From: Dietzia sp. NCCP-2495
GTDB lineage: Bacteria; Actinomycetota; Actinomycetes; Mycobacteriales; Mycobacteriaceae
Reading direction: 5' to 3'
NCBI RefSeq assembly: GCF_026011735.1
Contig: NZ_BRVN01000021.1
Coordinates: 1-53,089, forward strand
Length of the DNA stretch: 53,089 nt
The notes below the pieces were generated by a model. It did not search any database. It had not been told where the DNA came from and saw nothing but the letters and a program-made list of their open reading frames with translations. A program made the position numbers and the translations under genes. Position 1 is the stretch's first letter; the number at the start of each line of letters is the position of its first letter. Positions 24,630-35,389 of the stretch are shown here, one piece after another.

Positions 24630-26393
24630 TCAGCTCACGCCGACGATCGGCAGGCACAGCGCGCCCGGCGCCGCCTCGGGCACGAACGGCGACTTCGGCG
24701 GCACCGGCTGGATGCGCACATACGCCTGGCCCTGCGCCGGACGCGGATCGGCCTCGCCCTTGTTGGGCCACAGGGACATGGCGCGCTCAGCCTGCGCGGT
24801 GATGGTCAGCGCTGGGTTGACGCCGAGGTTCGCCGAGATCGCGGAGCCGTCCACGACGTGCATGGTCGGGTAGTTCCACACGCGGTGGTACGGGTCCACG
24901 ACGCCGCGCTCGGGCGAGTCTGAGATGGGGCAGCCGCCCAGGAAGTGCGCGGTCATGGGCATGTTGAACAGGTCGCCCACGGTGCCGCCGGCGATGCCGT
25001 CGATCTTGTCGGCTATCCGGCGCGTGGCCTCGTTGCCCTTGGGGATCCAGGTGGGGTTGGGCTCACCGTGTCCCTGCCTACTGGAGACGTAGCGGAACGG
25101 GCCGAAGCGCTTGACGAAGGTCTGCAGTGAGTTGTCCAGGTTCTGCATGACCAGCACGATCACGGTGCGCTGGCTCCACTTGCGGTAGTTCACCAACTTC
25201 AGGGCGCTGGTCGGCCGGCGCAGGACCTCGAGCAGGAACAGCAGCCAGCGGGGCATGGTGTCACTGCCGTCGGTGAGGAGGGTCTGCAGCGCGGCGATGG
25301 CGTTGGAGCCCTTGCCGTAGCGGACCGGCTCGATGTGGGTGTCGGGCGTGGGGTGGAAGGACGAGGTGATGGCCACGCCCTCAGAGAAGTCACGCTCGGG
25401 GATGTACTTGTCGCCCGCCGCGCCGAGGATGGACTCGGAGTTGGTCCGGGTGAGCTTGCCGAGCGCGGAGGACATGCGCGGCAGCGAGCCGTCGTCCTTC
25501 GCGTAGTGCAGCAGGTGCTGGGTGCCCCACGTGCCAGCGGCCACGATCACCTGCTTGGCGGTGATGGTGGTGGCCCGCTTACCGCGCTTGCTCCACGCCC
25601 CGGTGCGCTCGACGGTGACCTCCCACGAGCCGTCCTCGCGCTCGCGCAGGCCGGAGACCGTGGTGCGGTCAAGGATGCGGGCGCCGGCGCGCTCGGCCAG
25701 GCCGAGGTAATTCTTGACCAGCGTGTTCTTGGCGCCGTGGCGGCAGCCGGTCATGCACTCGCCGCACTCGATGCATGCCGTGCGGTCCGGGCCGACACCG
25801 CCGAAGAAGGGATCGGGGACGGTCTCGCCGGGCGCACCCTGGCCGCCGGTCTTCTCGCCGAAGTACACGCCGACCGGCGTGTAGACGAAGGTGTCCTCCG
25901 CGCCCATGTCCCGCGCGACCTCCTTCATCACCATGTCGGAGTGCGTGTGGGTGGGATTGGTGACCACGCCGAGCATGCGACGGCCCTGGTCGTAGAACGG
26001 GGACAGCTCGGAGTCCCAGTCGGTGATGTGTGCCCACTGCTCGTCGTTGAAGAACGGCGGGTTGGGCTTGTACAGCGTGTTGGCGTAGTTCAGCGAGCCA
26101 CCGCCCACGCCGGCGCCGGCCATGACCAGCACGTCGTTGAGCATGTGCACGCGCTGCAGGCCGAACAGGCCGATCTTGGGTGCCCACACGAACTTGTTGA
26201 GCCGCCAGGAGGTCTTGGCGAAGTCGGCGTCGGCGAACCGGCGACCGGCCTCCACGACCGTGACCGCGTAGCCCTTCTCCGTCAGCCGCAGCGCGGAGAC
26301 ACTGCCGCCGAATCCGGAGCCGACGACCAACACGTCCGTGTCGGTCGGCAAGGGTGCCGCGGTGGTCGTGTGCGGCTGCCTGGACGACGTCAT
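24630..26393 (-). CDS. choD: GMC-type FAD oxidoreductase, cholesterol-oxidase-like (ChoD family)
   Basis: A 587-residue flavoprotein. The N-terminal FAD dinucleotide-binding motif is VLVVGSGFGGSVSALRLTEKG, the GMC-type motif is AGAGVGGGSLNYANTLY, and a Cys-rich stretch CIECGECMTGCRHGAKNTL follows. The C-terminal part has TAHFLGGCPISDSPERGVVD and VVDGSAISANLGVNPALTI. It is homologous to M. tuberculosis ChoD, annotated as cholesterol oxidase although its steroid activity is debated; sterol or other hydroxylipid oxidation is the likely reaction. GGGGGAG precedes ATG 26393. Position beside guaB3/guaB matches the mycobacterial order. The 216-bp gap upstream holds the guaB3 terminator and, presumably, its promoter, which I could not place. 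Confidence 0.85.
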   Translation of the reverse strand: MTSSRQPHTTTAAPLPTDTDVLVVGSGFGGSVSALRLTEKGYAVTVVEAGRRFADADFAKTSWRLNKFVWAPKIGLFGLQRVHMLNDVLVMAGAGVGGGSLNYANTLYKPNPPFFNDEQWAHITDWDSELSPFYDQGRRMLGVVTNPTHTHSDMVMKEVARDMGAEDTFVYTPVGVYFGEKTGGQGAPGETVPDPFFGGVGPDRTACIECGECMTGCRHGAKNTLVKNYLGLAERAGARILDRTTVSGLREREDGSWEVTVERTGAWSKRGKRATTITAKQVIVAAGTWGTQHLLHYAKDDGSLPRMSSALGKLTRTNSESILGAAGDKYIPERDFSEGVAITSSFHPTPDTHIEPVRYGKGSNAIAALQTLLTDGSDTMPRWLLFLLEVLRRPTSALKLVNYRKWSQRTVIVLVMQNLDNSLQTFVKRFGPFRYVSSRQGHGEPNPTWIPKGNEATRRIADKIDGIAGGTVGDLFNMPMTAHFLGGCPISDSPERGVVDPYHRVWNYPTMHVVDGSAISANLGVNPALTITAQAERAMSLWPNKGEADPRPAQGQAYVRIQPVPPKSPFVPEAAPGALCLPIVGVS

Positions 26394-26565
26394 GACGAAA
26401 CTCCCCCGTGTGGGCCAATGATGCGGGTCACATTACCCGAGCGCCCAAGAACTTACCCGACAGTAGTACCGCTTATGTAAGTCAACTAGACCGCTGGCCG
26501 ACTCCGGGGCCGGGCCGGGGCGGGGGCACGGGCCGCTCCGGGCCTCTCCCCCGAAATGCCCCGCA

Positions 26566-26590
26566 CCCCGCAGCGACGTGCGCTGCGGGG
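26566..26590 (-). terminator. hairpin after guaB3
   Basis: CCCCGCAGCG (26566-26575) and CGCTGCGGGG (26581-26590) form a ten-pair stem with a five-base loop, about 20 bases past the guaB3 stop on the minus strand. No strong T-run follows. Confidence 0.7.
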
Positions 26591-26609
26591 CGCGTGACAC
26601 AGGCGAAAC

Positions 26610-27749
26610 TCAGCTCCGCACGGACAGGTCCACCTTCTGGAAGCCCTTCACGTCGGTGTAGCCGCACTTGGCCATCGCCCGGCGCAGGCCGCCCATGAGG
26701 TTGCGCGTGCCGTCGGGCTGGCTGGTCGGCCCCTCGAGCAGTTCGGTGAGCGGCGCGAGCGCGGTCTCGTCGTGCGTCTCGGCGACGAGACCGCGGGGCA
26801 TGTTGGGGTGCGCGGAGACGGAGTCCCAGTACACGCCCTTGCCGGGCGATTCGAGGGCGCCGGCGAGCAGCGGTCCCAGGACCACGGCGTCGGCCCCGCA
26901 CGCCACGGCGCGGGCGATGTCGCCGGAGGTGTAGATGTCGCCGTCGGCGAGCACGTGGACGTAGCGTCCACCGGTCTCGTCGAGGTAGTCGCGCCGCGCG
27001 GCGGCGGCGTCGGCGATGGCGGTGGCCATGTGGATCTCCACGCCGAGGACCGAGCCGGTGGTGGTGACGCCCTCGGCTCCGCCGAAGCCGACGATCACGC
27101 CGGCCGCGCCGGTGCGCATGAGGTGCAGCGCCGTCTTGTAGTCGACGACGCCACCGGCGATCACGGGAACGTCCAGTGAGCCGATGAACTCCTTGAGGTT
27201 CAGCGGCTCGTCCTCGCCGGAGACGTGCTCGGCGGAGATGATCGTGCCCTGGATGACCAGCATGTCGATGCCGGCCTTGATCAGCCCCGGCGTGAGCTCC
27301 CGCGCGCGCTGCGGCGAGACGCGCACGGCGACGGTCTGCCCCTCGTCGCGGATCGTGCGCACGGCGGCGGCGAGGTACTCCTCGTTGATGGGCGCCCTGT
27401 GCAGTTCCTGGAGCCGCGCCACGGCGCGGATACCGGTCAGGTCCTCCAGCGCGATGTCGCGGAGCTCGGCGATGGCCGCCTCGGGGTCGGCGTGGCGGGC
27501 CCACAGGCCCTCACCGTTGAGCACGGCCAGTCCGCCCTGGTTGTTGATCTCGATGGCCGACGACGGCGAGACGATCGCGTCCGTCGGATGGGTCATCACC
27601 GGGATTTCCATCTGATAGGCGTCGATCTGCCAGGCCGTGGACACCTCCTTGGAGCTGCGGGTGCGTCGGGCCGGGACGAGGTCGATCTCCCCCAGTCCGT
27701 ACATCCGACGGGCCTCGCGGCCCATTCCGATCTCTACGACATCACGCAC
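26610..27749 (-). CDS. guaB3: GuaB3 family IMP dehydrogenase-related protein
   Basis: A 379-residue TIM-barrel protein of the IMPDH/GMPR superfamily without CBS domains. Core motifs are VIAGGVVDYKTALHLMRTGAAGVIVG, GRYVHVLADGDIYTSGDIARAVACGADAVVLG (each family-typical, read here in pieces), and NLMGGLRRAMAKCGYTD. At the catalytic loop, where IMPDH has GSICTTR, this protein has EGVTTTGSV, so the nucleophilic Cys is absent at that position. The role of GuaB3 proteins is unsettled; some cyanobacterial members have been reported as GMP reductases. It starts 7 nt after the guaB stop, so the two form an operon, ending in a hairpin. Confidence 0.88.
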   Translation of the reverse strand: MRDVVEIGMGREARRMYGLGEIDLVPARRTRSSKEVSTAWQIDAYQMEIPVMTHPTDAIVSPSSAIEINNQGGLAVLNGEGLWARHADPEAAIAELRDIALEDLTGIRAVARLQELHRAPINEEYLAAAVRTIRDEGQTVAVRVSPQRARELTPGLIKAGIDMLVIQGTIISAEHVSGEDEPLNLKEFIGSLDVPVIAGGVVDYKTALHLMRTGAAGVIVGFGGAEGVTTTGSVLGVEIHMATAIADAAAARRDYLDETGGRYVHVLADGDIYTSGDIARAVACGADAVVLGPLLAGALESPGKGVYWDSVSAHPNMPRGLVAETHDETALAPLTELLEGPTSQPDGTRNLMGGLRRAMAKCGYTDVKGFQKVDLSVRS

Positions 27750-27756
27750 GGTTCGA

Positions 27757-29855
<2,099 letters not shown>

Positions 29856-29870
29856 GCTGAACGCTCCGGC

Positions 29871-29930
29871 GCACGACCAGCCGAAGCGCGGCCAGCCGCA
29901 GCACGACCAGCCGCAGCGCGACCAGCCAGC
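29871..29930 (+). repeat. 15-bp tandem repeat, four units
   Basis: GCACGACCAGCCGAA, GCGCGGCCAGCCGCA, GCACGACCAGCCGCA and GCGCGACCAGCCAGC follow head to tail directly after the DUF5319 gene. Units 1 and 3, and 2 and 4, are most alike, suggesting duplication of a 30-bp pair. Confidence 0.85.
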
Positions 29931-29943
29931 GCCCCAGAACGCA

Positions 29944-29987
29944 GACACCGGGCCCACACCTCCGAAAGGCGGTGTGGGCCCGGTGTC
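29944..29987. terminator. 17-bp-stem hairpin between convergent genes
   Basis: GACACCGGGCCCACACC (29944-29960) pairs perfectly with GGTGTGGGCCCGGTGTC (29971-29987). The loop TCCGAAAGGC can close two further pairs on a GAAA tetraloop. It is likely a bidirectional terminator for the DUF5319 and rsdA genes; neither side has a long T-run. Confidence 0.85.
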
Positions 29988-29991
29988 GTGT

Positions 29992-30015
29992 ATGCCGACC
30001 TCAGGGAGTCGGCAT
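29992..30015. terminator. second hairpin before rsdA end
   Basis: ATGCCGAC and GTCGGCAT form eight pairs around an eight-base loop, four bases right of the larger hairpin and 27 bases from the rsdA stop codon. It probably serves leftward transcription from rsdA. Confidence 0.6.
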
Positions 30016-30042
30016 CAGGTCATCGACCTCAGCGTGGCGGCG

Positions 30043-31089
30043 TCAGTTCGTCGGCGAGGTCGACTTGCCCGAGTTGCTCGGCGCCACGTCCTTCGCCGGT
30101 CCCTCCGGCTGCGACTGCGCCGTCGTGGTGGGCACCTGGGTTGTGACGGTGACCCGCGTCGGCGACGTCTGCGTCTGCGTTTCCTGGTTCAGGGTGTCGG
30201 CCGGGATCCCCGTCGTGGGCGCCAGGAAGTCCTGGAGCCGCTGGGTGTCGACCGGGATCTGCAGGGTCGTGCTGATCCCCAGGCCGTCCATCGGCAGCGG
30301 GATTACAGGCATGCCCGGGGCCGGCGGCGGGATGAGGTTCGACGGCAGCGGGACGGGCACTCCGGGGACCAGGGTGGCCTGGCCCGGCTGCGGCGCGGGC
30401 GCCGGACCGGGATCGGGTGCCGGTGCGGGCGACGGGACGGCGGTCGGGGTGACCCGTGACAGGTCTCGCAGGATCGCGTCACGACGCTTCATCAACTCCA
30501 CCCGTTCAGCGGCGTTGGTCACCTCGTCGAGTCGCTGGCTGACCTGTTCCAGGAGTCGCTCGGCCTCGCTGTGGTCCCCCTCGCGGGCCGCGTCATCCGC
30601 AGCCGCGAGGTACTCACTGAGATCGTTGACGAGCTCCACCTCGCCCGCGCGGTCGGAGAAGATCGTCTTGGAGACTCCCCAGAGCGGATCGCCGGGCATC
30701 GCGCTGTGCGCGGCCACGGACAGTCCGCCGACGATCATCGCGGCCACCGCGGCGGCGCCGGTCACGGCCTGCCACAGGGCGGGCCGCGTTCCGTGATGGT
30801 GGTCGCCACGCCGCGTCCAGACCCGACGCGGACGCAGCTGCGTCACGTTGGAGGCCATCGCGACCTCGATCTCCTCGGCGCTCGGGAGCGGCGGCATGGC
30901 CGCGGCGTCCGTCTCGGCGCGCCAGTCGGCGAGGAGGGCGACCAAGGGGTCGTCGCTGTCGGTCAGTTCACCGCTACCGAGAAGGTCCAGGAGTTCATCG
31001 TCGCGTGCGACCTCAGCCCGGTCGACATCCTGTGCGTCGAGCGAGGCGACATCGTCCCAGCCCTGCTGGCCGAAATCGTCGTCATTCAT
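30043..31089 (-). CDS. rsdA: anti-sigma-D factor RsdA
   Basis: A 348-residue membrane-anchored anti-sigma factor. The cytoplasmic N-terminus carries the sigma-binding segment DDELLDLLGSGE ... DPLVALLADWRAE (about 28-62). One membrane helix lies at about 107-127 (AVTGAAAVAAMIVGGLSVAA). Outside is an alpha-helical region (about 150-205), then a long Pro-rich and Thr/Ser-rich tail. The tail probably spans the cell wall and could be a site of regulated proteolysis, as described for RsdA-SigD in mycobacteria. ATG 31089 overlaps the sigD stop (ATGA), the coupling expected for a sigma/anti-sigma pair; a GTG two codons earlier is possible. Confidence 0.88.
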   Translation of the reverse strand: MNDDDFGQQGWDDVASLDAQDVDRAEVARDDELLDLLGSGELTDSDDPLVALLADWRAETDAAAMPPLPSAEEIEVAMASNVTQLRPRRVWTRRGDHHHGTRPALWQAVTGAAAVAAMIVGGLSVAAHSAMPGDPLWGVSKTIFSDRAGEVELVNDLSEYLAAADDAAREGDHSEAERLLEQVSQRLDEVTNAAERVELMKRRDAILRDLSRVTPTAVPSPAPAPDPGPAPAPQPGQATLVPGVPVPLPSNLIPPPAPGMPVIPLPMDGLGISTTLQIPVDTQRLQDFLAPTTGIPADTLNQETQTQTSPTRVTVTTQVPTTTAQSQPEGPAKDVAPSNSGKSTSPTN

Positions 31090-31667
31090 CGCCACCGCTC
31101 CTCTCCGTCCTTCTCGATCGTTGCCCGGAGCTGCTTCATCGCCCGGTGTTGGGCGACGCGCACGGCTCCGGCCGTGCTGTCGACGATCTCCGCCGTCTCT
31201 TCGGCGGAGAGTCCGACCACCACGCGTAGCCGGACGATCTCCCGTTGCTTCTCCGGCAGGGTCTGAAGCAGTGCTCGCACCGCATCTGAGACCTCACCTT
31301 CGAGGAGGTGATCCTCCGGCCCCGTGTCGTCTGAGAGCACCTCGGGGAGGTACTCCACGGGATCGGACTTGTTCCGAGCGTTGCCCCTGTGGGCGTCCGC
31401 GACCTTGTGAGACGCGATCCCGTACACGAATGCCATGAAGGGTCGTCCCTGGTCTCGGTATCCCGGCAGTGCCGAGAGAACCGCGATCAGGACCTCCTGG
31501 GCGACATCGTCAGCAGACAGGTTGGCTCTCTCCGAGCCGCCGACGCGGGAGCGGCAGTACCGCACCACGCCCGGCTGTACGAGTTCAAGCACACGCGACG
31601 CGGCGGTGCGGTCTCCCTTGACCGCTGCGGCGACGGCGAGTTCCAACTCGTCTGCTGTACCTGTCAT
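31086..31667 (-). CDS. sigD: ECF RNA polymerase sigma factor SigD
   Basis: A 193-residue group IV sigma factor. Region 2 spans about 25-95 (ADDVAQEVLIAVLSALPGYRDQG, then PFMAFVYGIASHKVADAHR). Region 4 spans about 130-185 (LPEKQREIVRLRVVVGLSAE, then TAGAVRVAQHRAMKQLR). Operon position with rsdA identifies it as SigD of Mycobacteriales, involved in stationary-phase and stress expression. ATG 31667 has no strong ribosome binding site visible. Three direct repeats with a 22-bp period lie 53-107 bp upstream and may be regulator sites. Confidence 0.92.
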   Translation of the reverse strand: MTGTADELELAVAAAVKGDRTAASRVLELVQPGVVRYCRSRVGGSERANLSADDVAQEVLIAVLSALPGYRDQGRPFMAFVYGIASHKVADAHRGNARNKSDPVEYLPEVLSDDTGPEDHLLEGEVSDAVRALLQTLPEKQREIVRLRVVVGLSAEETAEIVDSTAGAVRVAQHRAMKQLRATIEKDGEERWR

Positions 31668-31719
31668 CGAAATCGTGAGCCCGTTCGTTACACGAGGGTG
31701 TTACGGGGCGCAACCTTCC

Positions 31720-31774
31720 TGTCGGGGGTGAGATACCTGATTGTCGGGGGTGGAATGCCCGCATGTCGGAGGTC
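31720..31774 (-). repeat. three 22-bp-phased direct repeats upstream of sigD
   Basis: TGTCGGGGGTG at 31720-31730 and 31742-31752, and TGTCGGAGGTC at 31764-31774, are spaced exactly 22 bp, about two helical turns, so all three lie on one face of the DNA. They are 53-107 bp upstream of the sigD start, in a 383-bp gap (31668-32050) that otherwise holds two hairpins and no gene I can support. Confidence 0.6.
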
Positions 31775-31883
31775 AGACGCGCGGGCGTCACGAGAACGTC
31801 ACGAGCACCTGTCCGGGCAAGACGGTGGTCCGATTACGCGTCTGGCCCGGGACTGGCGCCGGGACGTCTACTCCCCCGATGTG

Positions 31884-31908
31884 CCCCGCGCCCATGTTAG
31901 GCGCGGGG
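31884..31908. terminator. hairpin between groEL and sigD
   Basis: CCCCGCGCC and GGCGCGGGG form a nine-pair stem with loop CATGTTA. It is about 140 bases beyond the groEL stop and over 200 bases upstream of sigD, and may prevent groEL transcripts reading into sigD. Confidence 0.6.
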
Positions 31909-31992
31909 CCGGAGTGTCCTAGGTTCACTTATGAGTGCCAAGCGTAACTGGTCGCTTTGCCACTCGACGACATTCCGGCCCGCGACGGCACC

Positions 31993-32028
31993 GGGCCCCG
32001 CCCTCCGGTTGACCGGTGGACGGGGCCC
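31993..32028 (-). terminator. groEL terminator hairpin
   Basis: GGGCCCCG (31993-32000) pairs with CGGGGCCC (32021-32028), and the interior folds again through CCGGT/ACCGG. It begins about 22 bases past the groEL stop codon on the minus strand. No T-run follows. Confidence 0.7.
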
Positions 32029-32050
32029 GAACGCGGTGTGCGTTAATGCA

Positions 32051-33673
<1,623 letters not shown>

Positions 33674-33797
33674 TTACGGACTCCTCGGAGGAAGTGGAAA
33701 TTCGAATCGTGCGGGTCAGGCGGTGGTCAGACACCACCGCCCCGGCGGGCCGGAGTTCAGGCCGGCGCCGTCGGGGCGGGGTGGACGCGGCTCAACG

Positions 33798-34085
33798 TCA
33801 GTCGATGATCGCCAGGACGTCGCGTGAGGAGAGGATCAGGTACTCCTTGCCCTCGTACTTGATCTCGGTGCCGCCGTACTTCGAGTAGATGACCTTGTCC
33901 CCGGCCTTGATGTCCATGGGGATACGGTCGCCGTCCTCGTCGAAGCGGCCCTCGCCGACCGCGACGACGGTGCCCTCCTGGGGCTTCTCCTTGGCGGTGT
34001 CCGGAATAACGAGGCCGGACGCCGTGGTGGTCTCGGCAACGGTGGCCTCGACGAGAATCTTGTCCTCAAGCGGCTTGATCGCCAC
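33798..34085 (-). CDS. groES: co-chaperonin GroES
   Basis: A 95-residue co-chaperonin that caps GroEL. It runs from [20 protein letters not shown] through the mobile loop ([17 protein letters not shown]) to [21 protein letters not shown]. Length and sequence are standard. Start is GTG 34085, with GGAGGAT ideally placed upstream. Expression should be heat-inducible and controlled by HrcA through the CIRCE element about 95 bp upstream, which lies over the predicted sigma-A-type promoter. Confidence 0.97.
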   Translation of the reverse strand: MAIKPLEDKILVEATVAETTTASGLVIPDTAKEKPQEGTVVAVGEGRFDEDGDRIPMDIKAGDKVIYSKYGGTEIKYEGKEYLILSSRDVLAIID

Positions 34086-34179
34086 GATGGATCCTCCGTG
34101 TGTAGATGACGAATGTGTTCAGGGGGGCGGGGCTCCGGTGAACGCGTCGTCGCGGGTGACGCTGCCGGCTCCATGCCTA

Positions 34180-34211
34180 TTGGCACTCTATATGCGCGAG
34201 TGCCAGCACTC
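34180..34211. promoter_or_regulatory. CIRCE operator (HrcA site) with an extra half-site
   Basis: TTGGCACTC-N9-GAGTGCCAG (34180-34206) matches the CIRCE consensus TTAGCACTC-N9-GAGTGCTAA. A third half-site follows, so that GAGTGC-CA-GCACTC (34198-34211) forms a second, tighter inverted repeat. Confidence 0.9.
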
Positions 34212-34213
34212 AA
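34185..34213 (-). promoter_or_regulatory. groES-groEL promoter
   Basis: On the minus strand, TTGAGT (34213-34208) and TAGAGT (34190-34185) are separated by 17 bases and resemble -35 and -10 hexamers. The CIRCE half-sites overlap both, consistent with repression by steric exclusion. The leader to the groES GTG would be about 93 nt. Confidence 0.7.
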
Positions 34214-34316
34214 GTGTCTCGGGTGCACGATTCGCGCGCGTTCGCGGCTGGCGAACACGCGCCCTCCCCCAGCCGCGACGCCGTTGCCCCGCCACGCGAC
34301 GAGCACGCGCCTCACC

Positions 34317-34453
34317 CCGGTGCCGTTCCCGATGACGCCGGTGCCGTTCCCAGTGTTGGTGACGGGAATGGGGACGACGACGACACCGTCCCGCCGTTGC
34401 CCAGCCCGGCGCGCATCCTTTCCCCTCCGCTGAGCGCGCATCCTTTCCCCTCC
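34317..34453 (+). repeat. two families of direct repeats upstream of the YdcF-like gene
   Basis: CCGGTGCCGTTCCC occurs at 34317-34330 and 34338-34351 (period 21). GCGCGCATCCTTTCCCCTCC occurs exactly at 34409-34428 and 34434-34453 (period 25). They fill most of the 281-bp gap between the groES promoter and the next gene, which otherwise shows no coding capacity I trust. Confidence 0.8.
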
Positions 34454-34494
34454 CCTAAGCCACCGTTCAGGCTGCCTCCGTACGGTGTCCCTTC

Positions 34495-35076
34495 GTGAGA
34501 CCGAGAAGCAGGCGCGGCGCGACGATTCTGATGATCGTCGCGCTGCTCGTGCTCGCCCTGGTTCTCGCTGGCCTCGAGGCGGCGCGGGCGGTCCTGTTCC
34601 CGCGGGTCGATTCTCCGGAGCGCGTCGATGCGATCGTGGTGGTCGCGGGCGCGCCGGACGACCGCTACGTCTACGCCCGCCACCTGGCCGAGGAGGGCGT
34701 CGCCGACCACATCCTGGTGTCCCAACCCGGCGGCACCGGAAAGTACGCGGACATGATCGCCGCTTACTGCGCAGCCTCTCCGGTGGTCGCACGAGACGGG
34801 CGGCAGATCGACGTGGACTGCTTCACTCCCGACATCGATACGACCGAGGGCGAGACCACTGCGGCCACCCGCATCGCGCGCGAGAAGGGCTACCAGTCAC
34901 TGCTTGCCGTGACCTACTGGGGCCACGTCTCCCGCGTGCGGATGTACTTCGAGCATTGCTTCGACGGCGACGTCTACGTCACCGACACACCCCGCCCGCT
35001 CTCGAGATCACGCAAGCACGCCCTGCTGCACGAGACCGGCGGCTACGTGAAGGCCTTCATCAAGCCCGCCTGCTGA
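34495..35076 (+). CDS. YdcF/SanA-like (DUF218) membrane-anchored protein
   Basis: A 193-residue protein with one N-terminal membrane helix (ILMIVALLVLALVLAGLEAA, about 11-30), followed by a DUF218 Rossmann-like domain. Visible family features are DAIVVVAGAPDDRYVYARHL, the Thr/Glu-rich DTTEGETTAATRIAREKGYQ and TYWGHVSRVRMYFEHCF. Related proteins SanA and ElyC influence envelope integrity and vancomycin resistance in E. coli, but the biochemical activity of the family is not defined. GTG 34495 starts the frame; the ribosome binding site is poor. It stands alone, transcribed rightward between two leftward operons. Confidence 0.8.
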   Translation: MRPRSRRGATILMIVALLVLALVLAGLEAARAVLFPRVDSPERVDAIVVVAGAPDDRYVYARHLAEEGVADHILVSQPGGTGKYADMIAAYCAASPVVARDGRQIDVDCFTPDIDTTEGETTAATRIAREKGYQSLLAVTYWGHVSRVRMYFEHCFDGDVYVTDTPRPLSRSRKHALLHETGGYVKAFIKPAC

Positions 35077-35181
35077 CCGCGGCGCCACCGCTCCACACAC
35101 CGTGGCCCCTCCGCTCCGCCACCTGCCGCTCCACCCGCCTCCGCACCGAGCTCGCGTACCAAACCGGCGTACCCGAGAACT

Positions 35182-35254
35182 TCGTCGACACCACTGCGAA
35201 GCTTGTCGCCCTCAGTGCGAGGATCTGACCGGTTCTTCGCAGTGATGTCGACAA
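35182..35254. repeat. 20-bp inverted repeat with 33-bp spacer
   Basis: TCGTCGACACCACTGCGAAG (35182-35201) matches the reverse complement of CTTCGCAGTGATGTCGACAA (35235-35254) at 18 of 20 positions. The two mismatches become G-U wobbles in a leftward transcript, so it could form a hairpin downstream of tsaD. The 313-bp gap 35077-35389 also has a near-duplicate CTCTCCCTGCTGCCGAA/CTCTCCCCGCTGCCGAA and no supported gene. Confidence 0.75.
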
Positions 35255-35389
35255 GAACCAAGCGAGCTCTCCCTGCTGCCGAAGTGCGCTCTCCCCGCTG
35301 CCGAACGATGACTGCGCCACGGCACTGACTCGCGACTCCATGCGGAAGTCAGCGATTCAATCCGAATCCGCACTCCCCGAGACGGCTCG

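Noticed and set aside
22604-24802. 732-codon open frame on the plus strand opposite guaA
   Set aside because: Shadow of guaA; it also crosses a strong terminator and the palindromic element.
29871-29930. CRISPR-like array
   Set aside because: The units are 15-bp head-to-tail repeats without spacers and no cas gene is present.
31663-31691. Autoregulatory ECF promoter with GTAACG upstream of sigD
   Set aside because: The best-spaced -10-like CGAT would overlap the sigD ATG, so the pairing is not convincing.
31668-32050. A whiB3-type gene expected between sigD and groEL from mycobacterial gene order
   Set aside because: No frame with the four-Cys WhiB pattern is present in this gap on either strand.
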